Source of the DNA: Colias croceus
Taxonomy: Eukaryota; Arthropoda; Insecta; Lepidoptera; Pieridae
Length of the DNA stretch: 64,000 nucleotides
Reading direction: 5' to 3'
Assembly (NCBI RefSeq): GCF_905220415.1
Contig: NC_059549.1
Location: 10,292,001 to 10,356,000, forward strand
The position numbers and the translations under genes were made by a program. Below the pieces are notes generated by a model. The model was not told where the DNA came from. It worked only from the letters and a program-made list of their open reading frames with translations, and did no database searches. Below, piece after piece: positions 58,001-64,000 of this stretch (positions within the stretch are counted from its first letter, which is position 1; the number at the start of each line of letters is the position of its first letter).

Positions 58001-61000
58001 AAGGGGCAACATGGAAGCAAAATTCGGTCGGACAAATAATAATATGGATGTAAATAGGGACATGTTAAGGTGTGGATAAGTCGTTTAATTGGACACAAGA
58101 GCGTATTCTATTGGACACGAGCATGTAAGTTAGACACAAAGCTGTACAAGTCAATTGTACATTTTATATGAGATTATAAAGCTATATATCATGTAAATGT
58201 GTATGTAATTTAAAAGTCCTTTTAAACCATTGTTTTAAACACATTTTGTGATGCATTAGCAGGTGTAACGGGACATAGTCTAAGTCAGTGGACATAAGTG
58301 ACCAATTGACAGTTTTTTAACACGCAGTAACAATCTAGTGATACATTAGAGGTGTAACAGTGTAAGTCAGTTGACGCAAGTCAATATTAATAACCGTAAC
58401 AGTGTGTCAGTGGACAACGAATATTACTAACTTGGCCGCCAAGTAGGCGATGTACTTCACGAGCGTGTGCAGCGCGGGCGCGTGCGCGAGCAGCGCCACG
58501 TGGCCCGCGTCCGCCACCAGCGCCTGCTCCACCGCGTGGAAGTGCGAGCGGAACTCGGGGCAGTGCGCGCGGACCTGCACACGTGATAATATTCTTTATT
58601 CTTAACCGACTTCAAAAAAAGGAGGTTATCAATTCGGCCGGTATGTTTTTTTTTTATGTATGTACACCGATTACTCCGAGGTTTCTGAACCGATTTACGT
58701 GATTCTTTTTTTGTTCGATGCGGTATGGTGTCGAATTGGTCCCATAAAAATTTTATTCGGATAGGCCCAGTAGTTTTTATTTTATGAGGATTTTTGTCTG
58801 TATTTGTAAATGTTGCAAGAGCAAGTTTGAAGTCGGTTGTTTTTAACGCAGTTATCACTTGTTACAATATATTATTTAGATTTAGCGATACCTAACTAAA
58901 AGGTTAGTGAAAATTAACGCATCACCTCTTTACCACATCAATCCTAACGAAATTGTTTTGTTCTACGACTTTTTTTATTTACTGTTTCTCCATACTAAAT
59001 TTATTTATTGCTACTGAACTCGCATTACTCTACGCTACACACCTTGCTTAGGCAAAAATATTGGCAGTATGCGGTGGCGGCGGTATGCAGTGCGGTTGTA
59101 CTTCACAACGTACAGAGGAATAAATAACCGAGAGAGCAAATTTTTGTTTTGGTTGTCAATCAAAATTTGTAATAAAGTTGTTGGGATTGATGTAGTGCAG
59201 CTACCTGCAAGAGGTGAAGCGCTAATTTTTTAATTCTATCGCGTTCCAAGTTCGCTGTATCCATTCTTCTTCCCAATGTTGTAAACTGCTTGCAAATATT
59301 ATATCAATAAATCTAATAACTAACCTTTCTATACAGCAAATTGAATAACTCCCCATCAGTGGTCAGCAATTCGAGATACTGTCCATTATTGCTGTGATGC
59401 TGTTTATCAGTGAGCAACGCTGAACCCACTGACAACTGTATCGCTGGACCGAACGCCATTAGAGCAAAATCGAGACATAACTTGGTGACACTTAACATGA
59501 TGTAGGGTTTGTCTACTTGTTCGCTCGAACGGTTTAGGTTTATAACAATTTCACCTGCGAAAGGAAAAAAGAACACTTTTCTTAAATCATCATTGTGAAA
59601 CTGCGTGTTCCCTGAAGGGTAGGAATCAAATTGCGTAAGTTCACGACCATGTTTACAATCATAGCTCTTTATCAACATGTTTTTTTCTATTACAAAGCTC
59701 TAACTTGATTTGATGTTAAAAATAATTTTATCGTACTGAAATTTATCAAATTTTTGAAGACCATGTATCACCGATCAAATGGAACAAACCCAGAATAAAC
59801 AGCTGTTCTCAACTTCTTCAACTCAAATAATATTACACAATTTAACACATCTCTACAAAAATCTTACCAATAATAAACCGCAGCAACGTCCCGATATTAT
59901 TACTGGGCGACACATTATCATCAAAGCCCGGGAGGTCCACGGACCTCGCGTACTCTTCAACATCCTCATCACTGAGGTCCGCGGGTGGGAGGGACTCTAC
60001 TGTGGGGGAGTGGGTTGGACCTCCGTCTGCTTGGGTGTCGGGTACCCTGTAGAGAATTTGATAAAGCAAGCTCATTTAATTATTTCAAGTCTAGTTGACT
60101 TTGTTCTTAAGCAGAAAATGGTGATTTGTAACGTTAATACGTCGTAATCTAAAATATTTTGTTTTCCAGATTCATTTAGATGATACTAATTCTGTGCGTG
60201 TGTTTGTCACCGAGATCTATCTACGGCTGGAAATATTTTAGTGAAAATTTATTTGTCTTATATAAAACTTCATATTCTTAACCAAAATAGATAATTAAAT
60301 TAAAAAATTAAAAATATTAACCAAAATAGATAATTAAATTAAAAAATTAAAAAAAATAGATAATTAAATTAAAAAAAAGGAATTGATAATGAAGGAAGTA
60401 ATCGAATGAAAGGAAAACCTAATATGATAGAGCAAAATTAATTTATTTCCACAGAAAAAAGTCAGAAGTTATCGACAACATTCCTACAAAGTCTTGCGGT
60501 GATATTAAGTTTTGTAAAATAATCGAAACAGACATCAAAATTCGTATACCAAACAGTAAAAACCCACCTATTCCTGCTAAAATACGCGGCCACGATCTTC
60601 CTCCTCAACTTGACCAGATCTCCATACCCTGGATCTGCCAATATCCTGTCCCTTTGCAGGGTTTCCACCAGCTCAGGGTCCATGCAGTCTTCCGTATAGT
60701 CTCCGGAGTCCATGAATGATACTGGCACAGTATTGGGTACGGGAATGGGCAAGTTATCCAGGAAATCCAAAAGAAGACCTATGATACGGTCTGAGATGTT
60801 CAGTTTCAGGCTGGAGAGGGATATGTTTAGTTTGTATCTGGAATAGAAGGAATTAATTAATAATGAAAATATGAGTTAAAAGACGCGTTTTATTTATCAA
60901 CCTATTATTTTAGCATCACGCAAAAAAATTATTTTCAATAAATTCGAAAGAATAATACAGATTTTCTACCGGCATGTCTCTTAATTATAATGCACTTAGA

Positions 61001-62310
61001 AAAACAACGCTTTCAGTATAATTTGCAAATAAGGCAAAAGCTACTTAATCAATTTAGTCGAATTTTGGCAGGAAAATATTATAGAGTATGATATAGCACA
61101 TTAGTTTATCAAGCGAATATTATGCGAGTGAAGTTGGAGGCTTAAGCTAGTAATAAGTAATGGAATAATTTTATACCTGGGCAATAATTTATAATCCTTT
61201 CTGATACTCGTGGAGAATACCAGTTGACTCTTCACGCGAGGAACAAGGTGATGTTCAGAATCACCAAGTTTCCTGGACTCCCGCCATGGCTCGTTCCAAT
61301 CGCAGAATAGAATCTAATACAAAATACACATTAATTAACAAACTACATTTAAACACCGAAATAAGATTACAAGAAATTCAGAATATGAAGTATATTTTTA
61401 GAATACCTATCGAAAAATTACATGTTTATACTTTTTGAATTAACTGAACAAACTAATCTCTTCTGTCTGAAGAAGAGAAGGGTAAGCCCTTTTAAATAAA
61501 TAAATGTATGAATAAAATACCTGAAAAGAGCACTCCGCATGGAAGCGATCATACAGTTTCTCCTCCAACTCCATACATGTCGCGTCTTCTAACACCAAGT
61601 TAGAGGGTTGTAAGTCCGTTTTTATTATTATACGGTTCACGTCAATTACTATGAGTCTACCGGGCCTGGGAAATGGAGACAATTGTGTAGATTTTATTGT
61701 CTAATTGTATTTTTATGAGATTTATTAATATCAAAAAGGGTATAAATCAGTATTCAAAATCACTAGGCATAAAAATAAATCATTCAAAATTTTGTAGAGA
61801 GTAGAGACTTTAGTAAAGCACGCAGTTCGCAGGCAAAGATATCGCAAAATATACTTTAAATAATTACGCCGTACGAGTTGATATAAATAAAGGTGAGTAC
61901 TAAATAAGTCGTAAAATCAAGTTACCGAACACATTAATTATTAAAAGCTCTACTTCATATTACAATATTATCCTCGTTGAATGAATAAATAAAAAAATGA
62001 AAATTTTATTTGTTTGGAATGTACCTACTTAGTACCTAGTTAGTAATAAAGATGAATTTTATGTTATAATGTCAATATTTATTTTATAATGTCACACTTA
62101 CTTGTGCATACACCCATGTTCAGGCACCAGCACAGTCGGTCCCTTGAAGTCCACATTCAAGTTAAAAACCTTCTTTCTACTAACTGCATACGCCAGCACA
62201 GACTTGCTGATGTTCCCAGCCTGTTCTAAAGCTGAGGAAACTTCTTCTAGAAGCTCGCGGGAACTCATCGAGTGCGTTTGGAAAAAGTTTATTAATTCTG
62301 TTATGCCGTG
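36353..62310 (-). CDS. VPS13: VPS13A/C-type intermembrane lipid-transfer protein, C-terminal part
   Basis: 44 exons encode about 2,918 residues up to the TAA at 36355-36353; the N-terminal chorein part (perhaps 550-600 residues) lies beyond position 64000. All exon phases join. VPS13 proteins form a long hydrophobic groove that moves phospholipids between membranes at contact sites. Order matches VPS13A/C: repeating groove region, VAB/SHR-BD adaptor domain (YAPYWLVNKTALPLQ), APT1-like stretch (RLQIDNQLHEAVFPCVLYP), DH-like region (LVLGLKILGNPYSYIG) and C-terminal PH-like part ending ALVQALEDTRCNE. Exons alternate between very GC-rich and AT-rich codon use. The A/C assignment rests on TLFAVWTDNLSEG-type and DNQL motifs; VPS13D or B is less likely. 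Confidence 0.93.
36905..36930. repeat. (CAT)n microsatellite
   Basis: About eight CAT/ATC units (Met/His/Asp frames) directly upstream of the acceptor of VPS13 exon 43 (36894). Confidence 0.95.
38024..38180 (+). repeat. Short repeat family C, copy 3
   Basis: CTAGCGGTCCGCCCCGGCTT to TGGGATTCATTTTTATATTA, in the VPS13 intron between exons 40 and 41; slightly deleted relative to 30303-30473. Confidence 0.7.
39505..39575 (-). repeat. tRNA-like SINE fragment
   Basis: Minus strand reads CCTGACCAACCCAGAAGGAC and GTGGGTCGATTCCCGCCACT, a B-box context with a partial tRNA-like arm. Lies between VPS13 exons 38 and 39, where other VPS13 genes encode the glycine-rich segment missing here. Confidence 0.45.
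40397..41897 (-). CDS. VPS13: VPS13 exons 36-37 in window (APT1-like region)
   Basis: Exons 41897-41755 and 41617-40397; the second, 1,221 bp, is the longest exon. It has a Ser/Pro-rich insertion (SPEPMSSSSDDSDVSEQPET), then YWISYMDGYQRVFALTQD, LPRWEVNVSNKWKQLAPDL, KPFFSELRRTYNPGVWLQLR and KNLKIVIQEYCVNLDRGFV, matching the VPS13A region that precedes the DH-like domain. It ends in SSLCDMKDVVIR. Confidence 0.92.
42100..48047 (-). CDS. VPS13: VPS13 exons 28-35 in window (VAB/SHR-BD adaptor domain)
   Basis: Exons 48047-47913, 47665-47424, 47093-46957, 46697-46407, 46092-45929, 45314-45072, 44748-44476, 42231-42100. Hallmarks are KKIVVRSPLQVRNETSYAVE, LLYAPYWLVNKTALPLQIK, APQQCVPFWPQTDSLAMHC and ITFKNYRAGDAPVRIDNLCE. 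In other VPS13 proteins this domain binds organelle adaptors with Pro-x-Pro motifs. Exon 33 (45314-45072) encodes a Gly/Val/Arg-rich low-complexity loop (GVLGVVGSGVMGVARG). The intron after exon 34 hosts the nested antisense gene. Confidence 0.9.
42614..42620 (+). promoter_or_regulatory. Possible TATA box of the nested gene
   Basis: TATAAAC about 165 bp upstream of the start codon. No clear initiator is visible, so the transcription start is uncertain. Confidence 0.35.
42784..44139 (+). CDS. Secreted protein of unknown function, nested in a VPS13 intron
   Basis: Two coding exons, 42784-43650 and 43927-44139, give 359 residues; donor GTAAGT and acceptor TTTCAG join in phase 0. MLFKLILVLCVIQSCFSLC is a good signal peptide, so the product is probably secreted or extracellular. 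A short Cys pair and a basic site follow (CDECKNG, RIKRAKYY), then a Pro/Tyr-rich part (NPPPRFYRKPPMSYPIRGPF), a long Asp/Glu/Gln/Asn-rich hydrophilic middle, and a C-terminus ending VKIWTHKSTGTAYTLHDDGT before ERPLPKRQF. I do not recognise a domain. The gene is antisense within the intron between VPS13 exons 34 and 35. An in-frame GTG upstream at 42682 is not a plausible start. Confidence 0.88.
44255..44260 (+). terminator. Poly(A) signal of the nested gene
   Basis: AATAAA 116 bp behind the stop codon at 44137-44139, followed by AT-rich sequence; still inside the VPS13 intron. Confidence 0.75.
48090..48300. repeat. TGTG/GATG-type low-complexity tract
   Basis: Loose repeats of GTGTGACGT, GTGATGTTATGAGTGATG and ATATGTGTAATATGTG in the intron between VPS13 exons 27 and 28. 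No precise unit. Confidence 0.6.
48361..52992 (-). CDS. VPS13: VPS13 exons 19-27 in window, with acidic insertion
   Basis: Exons 52992-52630, 52244-51973, 51316-51143, 50802-50489, 50318-50171, 49971-49758, 49520-49407, 49166-49079, 48502-48361. Conserved points are QLVLKPCDVEFSKSFKS, RVMFEIEQTVRIPVLLVK and RLDVWEPLLEPVLDGNR. Exons 22 and 23 (50802-50171) encode about 154 residues rich in Asp, Glu, Ser and Lys, with a KKSKKRK cluster, that have no clear counterpart in human VPS13A and are likely disordered. Confidence 0.88.
48785..48978 (+). mobile_element. LINE 3' UTR fragment, second copy
   Basis: GCAACTATGGAGTTTCTTGC through CCGAATCGGTGGTAAATG to GAAGAAGTCTAATTGAATAA and a TTTGAGTTT tail; nearly identical to the 3' part of 23440-24017. 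No coding part. Confidence 0.8.
52385..52575. repeat. GC-rich dispersed repeat
   Basis: AGCCAGAAGGGCTTCTACAT, GGTCCACCCTGGTAGCGACA, GGCGTCCTCCCTTGACGGGG and GAGTGGAGGAGGCCAGAAGG make a block of far higher GC than the surrounding intron. I recognise it as a common lepidopteran repeat but cannot name the family. Confidence 0.6.
53240..57699 (-). CDS. VPS13: VPS13 exons 8-18 in window (groove region)
   Basis: Exons 57699-57565, 57279-57111, 56750-56604, 56100-55975, 55727-55661, 55530-55373, 55134-54927, 54746-54635, 54545-54327, 53813-53620, 53368-53240. Contains VGRLHVVLFCSLLYNLQQF, an Ala/Glu-rich helix (AAVAAERAAQEQAAELRTSA), IHAPVLLLPQKPSSPNLLVF and QKDLATLFAVWTDNLSEG, all with direct counterparts in VPS13A. 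Exon 18 (53368-53240) is poorly conserved and Asn/Ser-rich, probably a loop. Confidence 0.88.
56424..56597 (+). repeat. Foldable GC-rich ~170-nt repeat, copy 2
   Basis: About 94% identical by eye to 21096-21270. Here the terminal pair is better: AAGCTATTGCAT at the start and ATGCAATAGCTT near the end are exact complements. B-box-like GGACCGAATCC, paired GCGGGGAC/GTCCCCG and terminal T run are kept. It ends 7 bp from the donor of VPS13 exon 10 (56604), on the opposite strand to that gene. Confidence 0.65.
56825..57028 (+). repeat. Short repeat family B, copy 5
   Basis: CACTAGCCGCTCCGCGCGGT to CTTTATAATATTAGTATAGA with an ACAAACAAACAAACAAAC block; intron between VPS13 exons 9 and 10. Confidence 0.7.
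58432..62310 (-). CDS. VPS13: VPS13 exons 1-7 in window (groove region)
   Basis: Exons 62310-62102, 61665-61521, 61313-61177, 60837-60568, 60046-59868, 59554-59325, 58574-58432. Recognisable pieces: NVDFKGPTVLVPEHG, DFLDNLPIPVPNTVP and LCLDFALMAFGPAIQLSV. The exon at 60046 carries an acidic stretch (LSDEDVEEYARSVD) at the place where VPS13A/C have their VAP-binding FFAT motif. The seventh exon is extremely GC-rich. Confidence 0.88.
58604..58864. mobile_element. Short TIR element, AACCGACTTC family, copy 2
   Basis: AACCGACTTCAAAAAAAGG at the left, TTTGAAGTCGGTTG at the right; interior almost identical to 16410-16692. It lies 30 bp outside the acceptor of VPS13 exon 7 (58574). Confidence 0.75.
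60279..60385. repeat. ~37-41-bp tandem repeat, 2.5 copies
   Basis: AACCAAAATAGATAATTAAA followed by TTAAAAAATTAAAAA is repeated in tandem; almost pure A+T. Intron between VPS13 exons 4 and 5. Confidence 0.85.
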
Positions 62311-62750
62311 CTGTAAGAGATAAAAAAATAATGTGATTTAGCTAAAATTTCTAGTTTCAAAATTATTATTTTTATAAGCTAAAGGGATTTGAAAATATTG
62401 CTCTGTTGGACGTGTCTATGCCTGCATAAGGATAATAAAACGTAATTTATTTTCAAATTAAAAATTATAAAGTTGTAAAGAATAACTTCTAAAGAAATGT
62501 GTGAAGAGACGAAGCCGGGACAAGAGGCTAGTTTATAAAAATATTTCATCTAAATACAAAAGTATGTTATCGAATTTATAATAGGTATTATGTATTGTTT
62601 CCGGAACAATGATTGTAAAAGTTTAATAAAAACTTAATAATTTAAAAAATGCAAAGAGATTGCTTTACAGTTTCATAGTAATGAAATAATCCAAAATTTA
62701 TAAATAAACATAATAACAATTAATTATAAACAAAAAAAATAAAAAGCTTT

Positions 62751-62833
62751 GTCAGGTGTGGGGTTCGAACCCACGCTCCCTCTCGGGAACCAGAGCTTAA
62801 ATCTGGCGCCTTAGACCACTCGGCCAACCTGAC
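62751..62833 (-). tRNA. tRNA-Leu (anticodon TAA)
   Basis: 83 nt, no intron. Minus strand starts GTCAGGTTGGCCGAGTGG (A box) and ends GGTTCGAACCCCACACCTGA with C. Acceptor stem GTCAGGT pairs with ACCTGAC; anticodon arm CCAGA-TTTAAGC-TCTGG gives TAA, reading UUA; long variable arm TCCCGAGAGGGA as expected for a class II tRNA; B box GGTTCGAACCC. A cluster of T follows the 3' end only loosely (GCTTTTTATTTTTTTTG on the minus strand), adequate for pol III termination. It lies on the same strand as VPS13, in the intron upstream of the exon at 62310. Confidence 0.97.
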
Positions 62834-63700
62834 TTGACAGGGCATGTTGAAATTTTAGTACGTTAGCCGAGTATGAAATTTCGTAACAAATATCCAATCT
62901 TTAAACGTTAGGCGTTAATAAATAATTACTTTTTTTCATGATTAATGCAATTAAATAGTAATGACGAATCGAATTACCGAAACAAATGTAAATATTATAA
63001 GAAATTATTAAATAGCTGTTGCTAACAAAAATTAGATACAGACTTTATCGTGATATTTACAAAGTTTAATTAAAATGTATGTTTGTAATGTTAATAAGTA
63101 GCTTTGTATCCAAAACATATGAAAGTATTATTTATTATGTCCTATGTATACTAATTGTATTAAAAAATGGGTATCATTTAAGCTATCACCAATTTAATTA
63201 GTTTTGTGTTCTTTAAATAATAGGGTTTGTCCTCAAAATAGTAGATCTGTCACCAAAATGTAGTCACCAAACAATGCAAAATTAGTTCCACAATAAATCA
63301 CCTAAAATCCTGACATATAAGGTCTAGTACCAAAAAAATGTTTTTGTATGTATTATAATTAGGTGTGTCCAAATAAGTATTTAAGCAAACTAATTTAAAG
63401 AGATCACCAATAAATCATATAATGTTACTAAAAGTTAAAATAATCAATATTTATTCTTAAAAATAATAACCACTGAATAATCACTAATCAGCTCTGGTTT
63501 AATAGCTGGCTAATGGTTAGCATAATTGTAGATAAAACACTTAATTAAAGTTAAAATAATCAATATTTATTGTTATAAAACAATAATCACTGAATAATCA
63601 GCGCTGGTTTGGATTTCGAAGGGCGCCCCCTTTTTCTTTTCTGGCCGATAAGCACATTTTTTGCTTCTGGTGGGGGGTTGGCCAGCGTATGGCTAATCTA
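62834..63700. other. AT-rich intronic sequence, no feature
   Basis: Presumably VPS13 intron. Contains a short direct repeat (AAGTTAAAATAATCAATATT at about 63432 and 63548) with CACTGAATAATCA after it, but no exon, RNA or complete element that I can support. Confidence 0.5.
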
Positions 63701-64000
63701 TACATATAATAAAATCGTAGGAAAGTCAAAACTGTACATTGAATATTTTTTTAAAAGAATACCTGGGCCGTGATCTATAATCGATATAGAAGCCAAAAAC
63801 ATAGTTTTTAGAATTTTTGTCTGTTTGTCTGTTTGTCTGTTTGTCTGTATGTTTGTCCGAGCTAATCTCGAAAAGTACTGCATAGATTTACTTCAAATTT
63901 TGCATGAATATTACTAACAGGACGGGTGAGGCTATAGGCTACATATTATTAAGCTATCACCTACGGGGGAGGAGCTGTGAACCTTTATTTTTCTTACGTA
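63700..64000 (+). repeat. Lepidopteran short repeat, cut by the window edge
   Basis: TAATCTATACATATAATAAA followed by GTCTGTTTGTCTGTTTGTCT and GGACGGGTGAGGCTATAGGC resembles the ends of the family A/B type repeats; it continues past position 64000. Confidence 0.5.

Noticed and set aside
59205..59280. Possible extra VPS13 exon (MDTANLERDRIKKLALHLLQ followed by GTAGCT)
   Set aside because: The neighbouring exons already join in phase and match VPS13A without it, and no good acceptor precedes it.

Overview
This is a eukaryotic, AT-rich, intron-rich window, almost certainly from a moth or butterfly (Lepidoptera). The evidence is compact exons with GT-AG introns, insect orthologues of conserved animal genes, a nuclear tRNA, and many short repeats that I recognise as lepidopteran: tRNA-derived SINEs with a B box and CCCGGGGCAAATATTT junction, LINE 3' tails ending in AATAAATAAATA, and the 'GGCTTCGCCCGCG' repeat families. 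There is no operon, CRISPR or prokaryotic signal.

Layout. 1-5.9 kb: intergenic, only repeats. 6.0-26.4 kb, minus strand: WDTC1/adipose (WD40 + TPR protein, CUL4-DDB1 substrate-receptor family), complete in 12 exons; its introns hold a decayed non-LTR retrotransposon, SINEs, MITEs and two decayed copies of its own exon edges. 26.4-28.2 kb: a divergent gene pair whose shared upstream region carries a 956-bp piggyBac-type element with TTAA target sites. 28.2-32.1 kb, plus strand: YJU2B (CCDC130), a splicing factor, in 4 coding exons, with a dead Tc1-like transposon directly behind its stop. 33.1-36.3 kb: intergenic with two striking inverted-repeat elements. 36.35-62.31 kb, minus strand: the C-terminal ~2,918 residues (44 exons) of a VPS13A/C-type bulk lipid-transfer protein; its N-terminal chorein part lies beyond the right edge. 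One VPS13 intron contains, on the opposite strand, a two-exon gene for a 359-residue secreted protein of unknown function; the intron at the right end holds a tRNA-Leu(TAA) gene.

I derived the exon structures by reading splice sites and testing that phases join; within the window every WDTC1, YJU2B and VPS13 junction keeps frame. The most unusual points are: the WDTC1 last exon has no stop at the expected end and stays open through eight perfect copies of a 33-bp minisatellite into a SINE; the VPS13 C-terminal glycine-rich ATG2_C region is degenerate; VPS13 has a ~150-residue acidic insertion; and a ~170-nt GC-rich, foldable repeat occurs in introns of both large genes. I saw no clear new multi-gene system.
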